A DNA stretch of 64,000 bases. Origin: Oscillospiraceae bacterium. GTDB taxonomy: Bacteria > Bacillota > Clostridia > Oscillospirales > Oscillospiraceae. The translations under genes and the position numbers were made by a program. Below the pieces are notes generated by a model, which ran no database searches, was not told where the DNA came from, and saw nothing but the letters and a program-made list of their open reading frames with translations. Below, piece after piece: positions 34,736 to 43,405 of the stretch. The first letter of the stretch is position 1; each line of letters opens with the position of its first letter. The stretch lies in NCBI GenBank assembly GCA_017535635.1, contig JAFXTU010000050.1, positions 34,821-98,820 on the forward strand, read 5' to 3'.

Positions 34736-36157
34736 TTCTTTCCCTGTCCAGCAGTAGGTGCAGACCCGCTTGGGGTCGATGCCGATGGCCTCCAGCAGCC
34801 CCTTCAGGGACTGGTAGCCCAGGGAGTCGAAGCCCAGCTCCCGGCAGATGGTGCTGAGAAGGCACTTGCCCCGCTCGGTGGAGGCGTCGGCGTACTCCTC
34901 GATGTGCTGGTCTCCCTCCTCGCCCTCCAGCTGCCGGATGGTCTTCCGGGCCAGGAGCTCGGAGTCGGAGTACTCCCGGGAGAAATTCAGGTACTTGCAG
35001 GAATACATGATGGGGGGACAGGCGGCGCGCATGTGCACCTCCGCCGCCCCGGATTCGTAGAGAAAGTCCACGGTCTCCCGCAGCTGGGTCCCCCGGACGA
35101 TGGAATCGTCCACGATGAGCAGCTTCTTGCCCTGGATCAGCTCCGGCACCGGGATCTGCTTCATTTTCGCCACCTGGTTGCGCACGTCCTGGCTGCTGGG
35201 CATGAAGGAGCGGGGCCAGGTGGGGGTGTACTTCACGAAGGGCCGGGCGAAGGGCTTGCCGCTGCGGTTGGCGTAGCCGATGGCGTGGGGCACGCCGGAA
35301 TCCGGCATCCCCGCCACGTAGTCCACCTTGGGCAGGTCCCCCCGGATGATCTCGTCCCTGGCCATGATCTCCCCGTTCCGGTAGCGCATGACCTCCACGT
35401 TGACGCCCTCGTAATTGGAGTTGGGGTAGCCGTAATAGGTCCAGAGGAAGGCGCAGATCTTCATCTCCTCCCCGGCGGGGGCGATGGTCTCATAGCCCCC
35501 GGCGCTGATGCGCACGATCTCCCCGGGGCCCAGCTCGTAGGCGTTCTGATAGCCCAGCTTCTGGTAGGCGAAGGACTCGAAGGAGACGCAGTGCCCCTCG
35601 GCGTCCTTTCCCACCAGCACGGGGAGCCTTCCGTAGGTGTCCCTGGCGGCGATGATCTCCTCCGGCCCGGTCATGAGCAGGATGGTCATGGAGCCGTCGA
35701 TGAGCTTCTGGGCGTTGCGGATGCCGTCCACCAGGCTCTCCCCCTGGTTGATGAGGGCGGCCACCATCTCCGTGGTGTTCACCTTGCCGGAGCTCATGGC
35801 CATGAACTGGTGCCCGTGGTCGGAGAAGTACTTTTCGATCAGCTCCTCCGCGTTGTTGATGATGCCCACGGTGGTGATGGCATAGAGCCCCAGGTGGGAG
35901 CGGACCATCAGGGGCTGGGGGTCCGTGTCGCTGATGCAGCCGAAGCCGCAGGTGCCGCTGAAGGAGGCGAGGTCGTCCTCAAAGCGGGTGCGGAAGGGGG
36001 TGTTGGCGATGGAGTGGATCTGCCGCTTGCAGCCCTTCTCCCTGCCCCAGACCGCCATGCCCGCGTTCCGGGTGCCCAGGTGGCTGTGGTAGTCCGTGCC
36101 GAAAAAGACGTCCAGGGTGACGTCGCGGTTCGAGACCGCCCCGAAGAAGCCCCCCAT
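34733..36157 (-). CDS. purF: PurF-like amidophosphoribosyltransferase lacking the glutaminase Cys
   Basis: A 474-residue PurF homologue that should make phosphoribosylamine from PRPP. The PRPP loop is intact (LLIVDDSIVRGTQLRE), as are PDSGVPHAIGYA and the N-terminal Ntn-hydrolase fold (DYHSHLGTRNAGMAV, RSHLGLYAIT). But the protein begins [10 protein letters not shown] where ordinary PurF has MCGVFG: the catalytic Cys2 is Gly. No upstream in-frame start restores it, because the ATG overlaps the purC stop. I recall Cys-less PurF-like proteins in Clostridia, but their ammonia source is unclear to me. It may use free ammonia or a partner glutaminase. Confidence 0.9.
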   Translation of the reverse strand: MGGFFGAVSNRDVTLDVFFGTDYHSHLGTRNAGMAVWGREKGCKRQIHSIANTPFRTRFEDDLASFSGTCGFGCISDTDPQPLMVRSHLGLYAITTVGIINNAEELIEKYFSDHGHQFMAMSSGKVNTTEMVAALINQGESLVDGIRNAQKLIDGSMTILLMTGPEEIIAARDTYGRLPVLVGKDAEGHCVSFESFAYQKLGYQNAYELGPGEIVRISAGGYETIAPAGEEMKICAFLWTYYGYPNSNYEGVNVEVMRYRNGEIMARDEIIRGDLPKVDYVAGMPDSGVPHAIGYANRSGKPFARPFVKYTPTWPRSFMPSSQDVRNQVAKMKQIPVPELIQGKKLLIVDDSIVRGTQLRETVDFLYESGAAEVHMRAACPPIMYSCKYLNFSREYSDSELLARKTIRQLEGEEGDQHIEEYADASTERGKCLLSTICRELGFDSLGYQSLKGLLEAIGIDPKRVCTYCWTGKE

Positions 36158-36837
36158 CAGGCGAAGAAGAGGGCGGAGAGGTCCATGGGCTCGATGTACT
36201 TCCCGTCCTTGTAGACCCGCATGTTGCCGGAGGCGATCTCGTCGATGAGCATCACCTTGCCCTGGGCGTCGTAGCCGTATTCAAACTTGATGTCGTAGAG
36301 GGTGAGGCCCTTGGCCTTCAGGTCGTCCGCCACGATCTGGGTGATCTGCCGGGTCATCTCCCGGATGTCGACATACTGCTCGTGGGTCATGATCCCCAGG
36401 GCCACCAGACCGTCCTCCGTCACCAGGGGATCCCCCTTGGCGTCGTCCTTGAAGGTGGTCTCCACGTAGGCGGGCAGGTCCGCGCCCTCCTGGATGTAGT
36501 CGCTGTACCGGCGGTAGAAGGAGCCCACGGCCTTGTGGCGGCAGATGACCTCCAGCCCCTTGCCGAAGACCTTGGCGGGCAGGACCTCCATGGTGGTCTC
36601 CTTCAGGTCGGCGCTCACATAGTGGGTGCGGATGCCGGCGGCGTTGATCTTCTCGAAGAAGTAGATGCTCATGCGCAGGTTCACATCCCCCACGCCCTCG
36701 ATGGTGAGTCCCACCTCGTTCATGCCGGGATCGAAGACCCCGTCCTTCCCGGTGCAGTCGTCCTTGAATTTCAGCAGGTAGTTCCCGTTAGGAAGCGCGT
36801 AAACGTTCTTGGTCTTTCCGGTGTAGATGAGCTTCAT
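36157..36837 (-). CDS. purC: SAICAR synthetase
   Basis: A 226-residue ATP-dependent ligase joining CAIR and aspartate. [11 protein letters not shown] at the N terminus, [11 protein letters not shown], and the signature [11 protein letters not shown] with [13 protein letters not shown] near the C terminus are characteristic. Its stop overlaps the purF start by one base (TGATG). It follows purE by 13 bases. Confidence 0.97.
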   Translation of the reverse strand: MKLIYTGKTKNVYALPNGNYLLKFKDDCTGKDGVFDPGMNEVGLTIEGVGDVNLRMSIYFFEKINAAGIRTHYVSADLKETTMEVLPAKVFGKGLEVICRHKAVGSFYRRYSDYIQEGADLPAYVETTFKDDAKGDPLVTEDGLVALGIMTHEQYVDIREMTRQITQIVADDLKAKGLTLYDIKFEYGYDAQGKVMLIDEIASGNMRVYKDGKYIEPMDLSALFFA

Positions 36838-36850
36838 GTTCCTGTCCTCC

Positions 36851-37336
36851 TCAAAGATTATCCATAATTGTTCTGTCTTTTTCCAGGATATCCGCCGCGT
36901 TTTTGGCCCGCTGGGCGGCCAGCTTTTCGGCCAGGGCGGCGTCCTCCACCGCCAGGATCTGCACGGCCAGGAAGGCCGCGTTCTTCGCCCCGTCCACCGC
37001 CACGGTGGCCACGGGGATGCCCGAGGGCATCTGCACCGTGCTTAGCAGGGCATCCAGCCCGTTCATGCTGGAGGAGATGGGAATGCCGATGACGGGGAGG
37101 GTGGTCCCGGCGGCGAGAGCTCCCGCCAGGTGGGCCGCCATGCCCGCCGCCGCGATGATGACGCCGAAGCCCTTGTCCCGGGCAGAGGCGGCGAATTCCT
37201 TTGCCTCCCCGGGGGTGCGGTGGGCGGAGTAGACGTGGGCTTCAAAGGGGACGCCGAAGTCCTTCAAGACCTCGGCGGCCTTTCGGACGATGGGGAGATC
37301 GCTGGTGCTGCCCATGATGATCCCGACTTTTTTCAT
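36851..37336 (-). CDS. purE: N5-carboxyaminoimidazole ribonucleotide mutase
   Basis: A 161-residue class I Pur[21 protein letters not shown] is the N-terminal phosphate loop; AHRTPGE carries the catalytic His, and [15 protein letters not shown] follows. The start is the ATG at 37336, preceded by aggaggaagcaggc; an ATG at 37393 in frame lies inside the riboswitch terminator region and is rejected. It is the first gene of the purine operon, directly downstream of the ZTP riboswitch. Confidence 0.97.
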   Translation of the reverse strand: MKKVGIIMGSTSDLPIVRKAAEVLKDFGVPFEAHVYSAHRTPGEAKEFAASARDKGFGVIIAAAGMAAHLAGALAAGTTLPVIGIPISSSMNGLDALLSTVQMPSGIPVATVAVDGAKNAAFLAVQILAVEDAALAEKLAAQRAKNAADILEKDRTIMDNL

Positions 37337-37369
37337 GCCTGCTTCCTCCTGTTCTGATTTGTGCGATGC

Positions 37370-37418
37370 AGCAAAAAAGAAAAATGGGCGCACTTGTCTC
37401 GGGGAGATAAGTACGCCC
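37370..37418 (-). terminator. Riboswitch-controlled terminator ahead of purE
   Basis: On the minus strand GGGCGTACTT pairs with AAGTGCGCCC (one G-U pair) and is followed by ATTTTTCTTTTTT. The first five bases of the stem are shared with the CUGGGCG end of the ZTP aptamer, so folding of the ligand-bound aptamer would prevent the terminator from forming. Confidence 0.9.
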
Positions 37419-37490
37419 AGACGGTCGGCTTAATTGCTCTGCCCTCCCGTTCCCCTGTGGTGCTCCACAATGATCCGTCAGTCGCGGGAG
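37411..37490 (-). promoter_or_regulatory. ZTP (ZMP) riboswitch, pfl motif
   Basis: Read on the minus strand, CGCGACTGACGG pairs with ACCGTCTGGGC to form the characteristic long-range helix. Between them are GTGGAGCACCAC, then AGGGGAACGGG, and GCCG just before the final strand, all features of the pfl/ZTP aptamer. The family senses ZTP/ZMP, which accumulates when 10-formyl-THF is short, and turns on purine and one-carbon genes. It lies between the guaB stop and purE, with no clear promoter of its own, so it may gate read-through from guaB. Confidence 0.94.
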
Positions 37491-37518
37491 GCGCTGTTCA
37501 GTTTTCCGCCGGGGGGAC

Positions 37519-39024
37519 TTACTTGATGAGGGCGGAGGGGTCCTTCTGGATCACGTCGTGGGCCCCGCCCTCCACGATGCTGGTGGCGGAGACCAGGGTG
37601 AGCACGGCCTTCTCCTGCAGCTCCGGGATGGAGAGGGCGCCGCAGTTGCACATGGTGGAGCGGACCTTGCTGAGAGTCATGGCCACGTTGTCCTTCAGGG
37701 TCCCGGCGTAGGGGACATAGGAGTCCACGCCCTCCTCAAAGGAGAGCTTCTGGTCGCCCCCCAGGTCGTAGCGCTGCCAGTTCCGGGCTCGGGCGGAGCC
37801 CTCGCCCCAGTACTCCTTGTAGTAGGTGCCGTTGATGTTCACCTTGTTGGTGGGGCTCTCGTCGAAGCGGGCGAAGTAGCGGCCCAGCATCACGAAGTCG
37901 GCCCCCATGGCCAGCGCCAGGGTGATGTGGTGGTCGTAGACGATGCCGCCGTCGGAGCAGACGGGGACGTAGACGCCCGTCTCCTCAAAATAGCGGTCCC
38001 GCTCGGCGCAGACCTCGATGAGGGCGGTGGCCTGCCCCCGGCCGATGCCCTTGGTCTCCCGGGTGATGCAGATGGAGCCGCCGCCGATGCCTACCTTCAC
38101 AAAGTCGGCCCCGCAGTCGGCCAGGAAGCGGAAGCCCTTGGCGTCCACCACGTTCCCGGCCCCCACCTTCACGCTGTCGCCGTACTTCTCCCGGATCCAG
38201 CGGAGGGTGAACTTCTGCCAGTCGGAAAAGCCCTCGGAGGAGTCGATGCAGAGCACGTCCGCCCCCGCCTCCAGCAGGGCAGGGACCCGCGTCTCATAGT
38301 CCCTGGTATTGATGCCCGCCCCGATGACGTAGCGCTTGTGCTCGTCCAGCAGCTCGTTGGGGTTCTGCTTGTGGTTCTCGTAGTCCTTCCGGAAGACGAA
38401 GCAGCAGAGCCGCCCGGCGGCGTCGATGAGGGGCAGGGAGTTGAGCTTGTGTTCCCAGATGATGTCGTTGGCCTCCCGGAGGGAGGTGCCCTCCTTGGCC
38501 CAGATGAGCTTTTCAAAGGGGGTCATAAAAGAGGAAACGGGGGTGTCCGGCGTCATGCGGCTCACCCGGTAGTCCCGGCTGGTGACGATGCCCACCAGCT
38601 TGCCGGCGGCCGTGCCGTCCTCCGTCACGGCCACGGTGGAGTGGCCGGTCTTCTCCTTCAGGGCCAGGACCTGGGCCAGGGTGGCGTCGGGCCGGAGGTT
38701 GGAGTCGCTGGTGACGAAGCCCGCCTTGTAGTCCTTGGCCCGCCGGACCATCGCCGCCTCGTCCTCCACGGACTGGGAGCCGTAGATGAAGGAGACGCCG
38801 CCCTCCGTGGCCAGGGCCACGGCCAGCTTGTCCCCGGAGACGGACTGCATGATGGCGGAGACCATGGGGATGTTCATGGTGATGCTGCTTTCCTCGCCCC
38901 GGCGGAACTTCACCAGCGGCGTCCGCAGAGAGACATTCGCGGGGATGCACTCGCTGGAGGAATAGCCGGGGATCAAAAGGTACTCGTTAAAGGTATGGGA
39001 GGGCTCGTTGATGATCGTCGCCAT
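37519..39024 (-). CDS. guaB: IMP dehydrogenase
   Basis: A 501-residue enzyme oxidising IMP to XMP with NAD+. The catalytic barrel is interrupted near residues 100-220 by a CBS pair ([23 protein letters not shown]). The active-site loop [19 protein letters not shown] contains the catalytic Cys, and [20 protein letters not shown] is the phosphate/flap region. It is upstream of the purine operon on the same strand, separated only by the ZTP riboswitch, which would let IMP supply and guanine-branch demand be transcribed together. It has its own promoter (39094-39066). Confidence 0.97.
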   Translation of the reverse strand: MATIINEPSHTFNEYLLIPGYSSSECIPANVSLRTPLVKFRRGEESSITMNIPMVSAIMQSVSGDKLAVALATEGGVSFIYGSQSVEDEAAMVRRAKDYKAGFVTSDSNLRPDATLAQVLALKEKTGHSTVAVTEDGTAAGKLVGIVTSRDYRVSRMTPDTPVSSFMTPFEKLIWAKEGTSLREANDIIWEHKLNSLPLIDAAGRLCCFVFRKDYENHKQNPNELLDEHKRYVIGAGINTRDYETRVPALLEAGADVLCIDSSEGFSDWQKFTLRWIREKYGDSVKVGAGNVVDAKGFRFLADCGADFVKVGIGGGSICITRETKGIGRGQATALIEVCAERDRYFEETGVYVPVCSDGGIVYDHHITLALAMGADFVMLGRYFARFDESPTNKVNINGTYYKEYWGEGSARARNWQRYDLGGDQKLSFEEGVDSYVPYAGTLKDNVAMTLSKVRSTMCNCGALSIPELQEKAVLTLVSATSIVEGGAHDVIQKDPSALIK

Positions 39025-39065
39025 GCTCTGTCTCCTCCTTCTTCTTCTCCATATGATACCCTTTA

Positions 39066-39094
39066 AATTTATCGTTTCCGACGGCTTTTGTCAA
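39066..39094 (-). promoter_or_regulatory. guaB promoter
   Basis: On the minus strand, a consensus TTGACA (39094-39089), a 17-base spacer and TAAATT (39071-39066), about 40 bases before the start codon. Confidence 0.75.
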
Positions 39095-39162
39095 CGGAGA
39101 ATTCCGCCGATTTCCTCCTTTCTTCCCCTGCGCCCCTTGGAGGAAATGCCAAACGACTCGCC

Positions 39163-39191
39163 TTGCGCGGAGGGAGGCGGTGTGATACAAT
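39163..39191 (+). promoter_or_regulatory. Promoter of the small acidic protein operon
   Basis: TTGCGC (39163-39168), a 17-base spacer and TACAAT (39186-39191), 26 bases before the ATG at 39218. Confidence 0.6.
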
Positions 39192-39217
39192 CCAGGCAGC
39201 CGAAGGGAGGGAAAGGC

Positions 39218-39424
39218 ATGGACTGGGAATTCGAGGACCTGGAGGGCCTGGGCCGGGAAGAGCTGGCCTCCCGGCTGGAGGAAGTGCTGGAGGCCCAGAG
39301 GGCCCTGTACACCGAGGAGCCGGAGGAAGATACCGAGGAGCACGAGGACTGGGAGGACGCCCTGGACGATCTCCGGGACCTGCAGGATGAGCTGGAGGAC
39401 CTCCTGGACGAACTGGACGAGTAG
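39218..39424 (+). CDS. Small highly acidic helical protein
   Basis: A 68-residue protein, almost half Glu and Asp (MDWEFEDLEGLGREELASRL..., ending DLLDELDE). The heptad-like spacing of Leu suggests a single amphipathic helix or coiled coil. The ATG follows gggagggaaaggc, a good ribosome site, and a plausible promoter is upstream, supporting a real gene. It has no signal peptide or cysteines. The hydrolase-like gene starts 17 bases later. Function unknown. Confidence 0.7.
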   Translation: MDWEFEDLEGLGREELASRLEEVLEAQRALYTEEPEEDTEEHEDWEDALDDLRDLQDELEDLLDELDE

Positions 39425-39441
39425 GGGAAAGGACGGGAAGC

Positions 39442-40536
39442 ATGCCCACCATCACGGATCATCTGGACGCCCACGGCGCCGAGAGCTTTGAAGAGCTGCC
39501 CTTCGGGGAGGCGGACAACTATATCGTCTGCAAGCTGGTGAACCCCAATTTCAGCGGCGTATTGGAGGAGGAGGGGGAGAGCGTTCCCATCGGGGAGGTT
39601 TTCGACCGCCTCTTAGCCCTCCGGGGGGAGGAGGCGGAGGCCCTGGGGGCTTTGGCCTCTCCCCATCTCATGCCCGTCCTCCGGCGGCTGCCGGGGACGG
39701 CGCGCTTCCGGGATCTCCGCCTCTCCGCTTACGTCCGGCGCATCCGGCCGGATAAGACGGAGCAGTTTTCCGCCCTCACCGTCCACCTTCCCAACGGGCG
39801 GAAGTACATCAGCTTCCGGGGTACCGACGATACCCTCCTGGGCTGGAAGGAAAACTTCCTCATGGCGGTGCAGCTCCACGTGGAGGCCCAGAAGGACGCG
39901 GCGGCCTATCTCGCTTCGGCGGCGGAGCAGTGGGAGGGCCCCCTCCTGGTGGGAGGCCACTCCAAGGGCGGGAACCTGGCGGTCTATGCCGCCGCCATGG
40001 TCCCGGAGGAAGCGCAGGAGCGGATCCTGGGCGTCTATAATTTCGACGGCCCCGGCTTTCTGCCGGAGTTCTATTCGGAGCCGGGCTATCTCCGCCTCCG
40101 CCCCAAGGTCCGCACCTATCTGCCCCGGCACAGCCTGGTGGGGACGCTGCTGACCCGGGAGAAGTGGGCCAGCATAGTGGAGTGCAGGACCTCCTTCGCC
40201 GCCGCCCACGACGGCTTTACCTGGGAGGTGAAGGAGGACGCCTCCTTCCTCCGCGCCGCCCGCCTGAGCCGGTCCAGCCGGGCCTTTGAGGAGACCATGG
40301 ACCAGGTGCTGGAGCGTCTGAGCCTGGAGGAGCGGCGGCAGTTCATTGAGGAGCTCTTCGACGCCCTCGCCTCCACCGGGGCCGTGACCCTCACGGACCT
40401 GACGGAAAACAAGCTCAGCCAGGCCATAGGCATCGCCGGCTCCTTCCGCCGGGGCACCGGCACCCGGCGCTTTGTCCTCCTGGTCCTGGGCCAGCTGCTG
40501 AAATCCCTGGCCGCCCAGAGCCTGGGGCTGGATTAG
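39442..40536 (+). CDS. DUF2974 alpha/beta-hydrolase-like protein
   Basis: A 364-residue protein of the DUF2974 (Mbeg1-like) family. The lipase-like nucleophile elbow GGHSKGGNLAVYAA puts the candidate nucleophile at Ser174, and NFDGPGF near residue 200 is the expected following loop. YISFRGTDDTLLGWKENF near residue 115 is the typical oxyanion-side motif. No signal peptide is present, so it is cytoplasmic; the substrate is unknown. It is cotranscribed with the acidic protein upstream and the methyltransferase 4 bases downstream. Confidence 0.88.
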   Translation: MPTITDHLDAHGAESFEELPFGEADNYIVCKLVNPNFSGVLEEEGESVPIGEVFDRLLALRGEEAEALGALASPHLMPVLRRLPGTARFRDLRLSAYVRRIRPDKTEQFSALTVHLPNGRKYISFRGTDDTLLGWKENFLMAVQLHVEAQKDAAAYLASAAEQWEGPLLVGGHSKGGNLAVYAAAMVPEEAQERILGVYNFDGPGFLPEFYSEPGYLRLRPKVRTYLPRHSLVGTLLTREKWASIVECRTSFAAAHDGFTWEVKEDASFLRAARLSRSSRAFEETMDQVLERLSLEERRQFIEELFDALASTGAVTLTDLTENKLSQAIGIAGSFRRGTGTRRFVLLVLGQLLKSLAAQSLGLD

Positions 40537-40540
40537 GGCC

Positions 40541-41140
40541 GTGAAAAGGCCGGAATACTGGAATCATAACGCTGCCTATTATCCCTGGGTCCGGCGCAAT
40601 TTGAAAGGAAAGCTGCGGCTGCTGGATGTGGGCTGCGGCAGCGGTGCTCTGGTGGAATACCTGGATGAGCCGGGCCGGAGCATCACCGGCATCGACCCGG
40701 CGGAGAAGTGCGTCGAGCTGGCAAAGAAGCGTGTGTTCCGGGGATCGGTTGGTTGGGAGCAGTGCAGACTGGAGGATTTCTCCGCCCCGGCGGAGAGTTT
40801 CGACGCCGTGGTTTTTGTGGCCTCCCTGCACCACATGGAGGCGGAAGCGGCGCTGCGGAAGGCGGCAAGGCTGCTGTGCAGAGGCGGCGTCCTCCTGGTG
40901 GTGGGGCTGGCAAAGCCCTCCGGCCTGGGGGACCGGCTGCTGGAAGGGCTGCGGGTGCTTCCCAGCCTCGTTGTCTCCCGGATGCATCGGGCGCAGAGCT
41001 CGGAGGAATTGGGGATCCCGGTGTCCTATGCGCTGCCGCCCATGAGAGAGGTCAGAAGCCTGGTACACCGCCTGCTGCCGGGAGCAAAGCTCCGGCAGGG
41101 CCTTCACTACCGCTGCCTTTTGAAATGGATCAAGGCATGA
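40541..41140 (+). CDS. Class I SAM-dependent methyltransferase
   Basis: A 199-residue methyltransferase with motif I LDVGCGSGALVEYLDE, the acidic ribose-binding position in ITGIDPAE, and a motif IV-like FDAVVFVASLHHME. The proposed GTG start comes 4 bases after the preceding stop, implying translational coupling; there is no strong ribosome site of its own. The C-terminal part (LPPMREVRSLVHRLLPGAKL) resembles ubiquinone/menaquinone-type or generic small-molecule methyltransferases. The acceptor is unknown. Confidence 0.88.
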   Translation: MKRPEYWNHNAAYYPWVRRNLKGKLRLLDVGCGSGALVEYLDEPGRSITGIDPAEKCVELAKKRVFRGSVGWEQCRLEDFSAPAESFDAVVFVASLHHMEAEAALRKAARLLCRGGVLLVVGLAKPSGLGDRLLEGLRVLPSLVVSRMHRAQSSEELGIPVSYALPPMREVRSLVHRLLPGAKLRQGLHYRCLLKWIKA

Positions 41141-41182
41141 GGAAACAAGCCATGAAGTATGGAAGGGGGGCGAGAAGATAGA

Positions 41183-41572
41183 ATGAACGGCTCGGACGCC
41201 GACACCCTGCTCTTTTTCAACAATCACGGCGCCGCCCTGCCCATCTATGAGGCCCTGGAAGCGGTGCTCTATGAGAAGTGGCCTGAGACAAAAAAGAGAG
41301 TCCAGAAAACGCAGATCACCTTTTTTGACCGCCATGTGTACGCCTGCGTCTCCTTCCAGAGGGTAAAGAGGAAAGCGGAGCTCCCGGACCCGTACCTTGT
41401 CCTCACCCTGGGGCTTCCCTATCCGCTGGAGTCGCCCAGGGCTGCGGTGAAAACGGAGCCTTATCCGGGCCGCTGGACGACGCATATCGTCTTAGGCGGA
41501 CCGGAGGAGCTCGACGGGGAGCTCCTTTCCTGGATCGGGGAGGCCTACGATTTCTCTCAGGCGAAACGATAG
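41183..41572 (+). CDS. DUF5655-like protein
   Basis: A 129-residue cytoplasmic protein. LPIYEALEAVLYEKWPETKK then KTQITFFDRHVYACVSF fits the DUF5655 type, where a protein-interaction or nucleic-acid role has been suggested but not shown. The ATG at 41183 is taken as the start; an ATG at 41159 in frame lies before the ggggggcgagaag ribosome site. Its last 81 bases overlap a small gene on the opposite strand. Confidence 0.75.
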   Translation: MNGSDADTLLFFNNHGAALPIYEALEAVLYEKWPETKKRVQKTQITFFDRHVYACVSFQRVKRKAELPDPYLVLTLGLPYPLESPRAAVKTEPYPGRWTTHIVLGGPEELDGELLSWIGEAYDFSQAKR

Positions 41573-41764
41573 CGGATGAAACAAAGCAAAAGGCGCGGAG
41601 CCGGAATCCTTCTTCCAGCTCTGCGCCTTTCGGCGGTCGTAGGCTTTCGGGTTTTTCGGCCGCCGGGTCACGGGGTTCAGAGAGCCCCAGCTGCCGCGCC
41701 TTTTCAGGTCCAGCTCCCGCTGCTTTTTCTTGGAGAGCTTCTCATAGGGGATGTATTTTTCCAT
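41492..41764 (-). CDS. Small basic conserved protein
   Basis: A 90-residue protein starting MEKYIPYEKLSKKKQRELDL and continuing GSWGSLNPVTRRPKNPKAYD, a strongly basic pattern that I recall as a conserved small hypothetical in Oscillospiraceae, normally about 60 residues. Here the end is about 30 residues longer and runs antisense into the DUF5655 gene, probably from loss of the original stop. The ATG follows gggaaaggagcggagc. Function unknown; the charge suggests nucleic-acid or ribosome contact. Confidence 0.65.
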   Translation of the reverse strand: MEKYIPYEKLSKKKQRELDLKRRGSWGSLNPVTRRPKNPKAYDRRKAQSWKKDSGSAPFALFHPLSFRLREIVGLPDPGKELPVELLRSA

Positions 41765-41860
41765 GCTCCGCTCCTTTCCCGCGTTTCCTGAGTTCCTGCG
41801 GGAAACAGAATAGCAGGGGGCGGGGGCAAAGTCAAATGACGTTTGTGTAACGTTTTCCTC

Positions 41861-43294
41861 TCACAAGCCGAAATAGCGCACTGCGTTCGTATAGCACACG
41901 CCCTCCACGATGCGCCGGAGGGCCCCTTCCTCCGGGGGGAATTCCCCGTTCTCCACCCATTCGCCGACGAGATTGCAGAAAATGCGCCGGAAGTAGTCGT
42001 GGCGGGCGTAACTGAGGAAGGAGCGGGAGTCCGTGAGCATCCCCACGAAGTTCCCCAGCAGGCCCAGGTTCGAAACCGAGCGGAGCTGGGCCTCCATGCC
42101 GCTCTTTGTGTCCAGGAACCACCAGGCCGAGCCCAGCTGGATCTTCCCGGGCAGCTCCGGGGACTGGAAGCAGCCCGCCAGGGAGGCCAGCATGTCGTTG
42201 TCCGCCCCGTTCAGGGAGTAGAGGATGGTCTTGGGGCACCCCCCGCTCTCCTCCAGGGCGGAGAGGAGCCGGGCGATGGAGACGCCGCAGGAGGTCTGGC
42301 CGATCATGTCGCAGCCGGTGTCCGGCCCCAGGGCCCGGAACATGGCTTCGTTCGCGTTCCGATAGCAGGAGTAGTGGAGCTGCATGGCGATATCCTGCCG
42401 GTGGTACTCCCGGCCCAAATGCAGGAGCAGGAAGGTCTCGTAGCCCTCCGCCTCCTCCGTCGTCAGCGCTTCCCCCCGCAGGGCCTTCTGATAGGCCGCA
42501 TCGGCCTCCGCTTCGGAGACGGGCCGGAAGGGGACATAGTCCAGCCCGTGGTCGCTGGCCCGGCAGCCCAGCCTGCAGAAGGATTCCAGCCGAAGGGTCA
42601 GGGCGGCGCACACGTCCTCCACGGTGGAGAGCTCTTCTTTGGATACGCTCCGGGCCAGAAGGCCGATGTACTCCCGGAAGCCGGGCTTTTGGATCAGCAG
42701 GGCCTTGTCCGGCCGAAAGGAGGGGCAGACCTTGGTTTCCAGGTCGGGGTCCGCCGCCAGCTTTTGATGCCACTCCAGGGAGTCGGCGGGGTCGTCGGTA
42801 GTGCCGATAAAGGCGACCTTCGCCTTGCGGAGGATGCCCCGGACGCTCAGCTCCGGGCCGCTGCGCAGTTTCTCCCGGGTCTGCTCCCAGATGGCCCTGG
42901 CGTTCTCCACGGTCAGGGGCAGCTCACAGCCGAAAAACTGCCGCAGCTCCAGATTGCACCAGTGGACCATGGGGTTCCCGATCCCCAGCTGCAGCGCCTC
43001 CACGAATTTCAGGTAGCGCTCATAGGGGTCCCGGTCCCCGGTGACGTAGTCCTCGGAGACGGCGTTAGCCCGCATAAGCCGCCACTTGTAATGGTCCCCG
43101 AAATAGCTGCCGTCCTCTTGCCTTCCCCCCAGCCACAGCTCCGTCAGGTCCCGGAAGCGCCGGTCCTCATAAATCTCCCGGGGGGAGATGTGGCAGTGGT
43201 AGTCTGCCAGGGGCAGAGTCTCCGCGACGCCGTGGAAAAGCTGCCGAGCCGTCTCCGTCCCCAGCAGGAAATCCTTGTCCATAAAAGCCTTCAT
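41861..43294 (-). CDS. uxaC: Uronate isomerase
   Basis: A 477-residue enzyme converting glucuronate to fructuronate or galacturonate to tagaturonate. PLADYHCHISPREIYEDRRF near residue 34 carries the metal-binding HxH of the amidohydrolase-like fold; LNGADNDMLASL and FVGMLTDSRSFLSYARHDYF near residue 430 are family motifs. The ATG at 43294 follows ggaggcccggagg and is preferred over an ATG five codons upstream. A terminator separates it from the sugar ABC operon upstream on the same strand; the context still suggests the transporter may bring in a uronic acid or its glycoside. Confidence 0.95.
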   Translation of the reverse strand: MKAFMDKDFLLGTETARQLFHGVAETLPLADYHCHISPREIYEDRRFRDLTELWLGGRQEDGSYFGDHYKWRLMRANAVSEDYVTGDRDPYERYLKFVEALQLGIGNPMVHWCNLELRQFFGCELPLTVENARAIWEQTREKLRSGPELSVRGILRKAKVAFIGTTDDPADSLEWHQKLAADPDLETKVCPSFRPDKALLIQKPGFREYIGLLARSVSKEELSTVEDVCAALTLRLESFCRLGCRASDHGLDYVPFRPVSEAEADAAYQKALRGEALTTEEAEGYETFLLLHLGREYHRQDIAMQLHYSCYRNANEAMFRALGPDTGCDMIGQTSCGVSIARLLSALEESGGCPKTILYSLNGADNDMLASLAGCFQSPELPGKIQLGSAWWFLDTKSGMEAQLRSVSNLGLLGNFVGMLTDSRSFLSYARHDYFRRIFCNLVGEWVENGEFPPEEGALRRIVEGVCYTNAVRYFGL

Positions 43295-43349
43295 CCTCCG
43301 GGCCTCCATATCAGTTTTTTTCTATTATAGCACAACTCCCCGCGCTTTG

Positions 43350-43387
43350 AAAAAGAATTCCGGGAGCCGCTTTCGCGGCTCCCGGAA
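43350..43387 (-). terminator. Terminator of the sugar ABC operon
   Basis: On the minus strand a 13-bp stem TTCCGGGAGCCGC / GCGGCTCCCGGAA with a GAAA tetraloop, followed by TTCTTTTTC. It lies 18 bases beyond the permease stop. Confidence 0.9.
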
Positions 43388-43405
43388 CCGTAAATAAGCC
43401 TAAGT

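Noticed and set aside
37411..37490. Tetrahydrofolate or guanine riboswitch ahead of purE
   Set aside because: The sequence fits the pfl/ZTP core (ACTGACGG with CCGTCTGGGC, CCACAGGGGAAC) and not those families.
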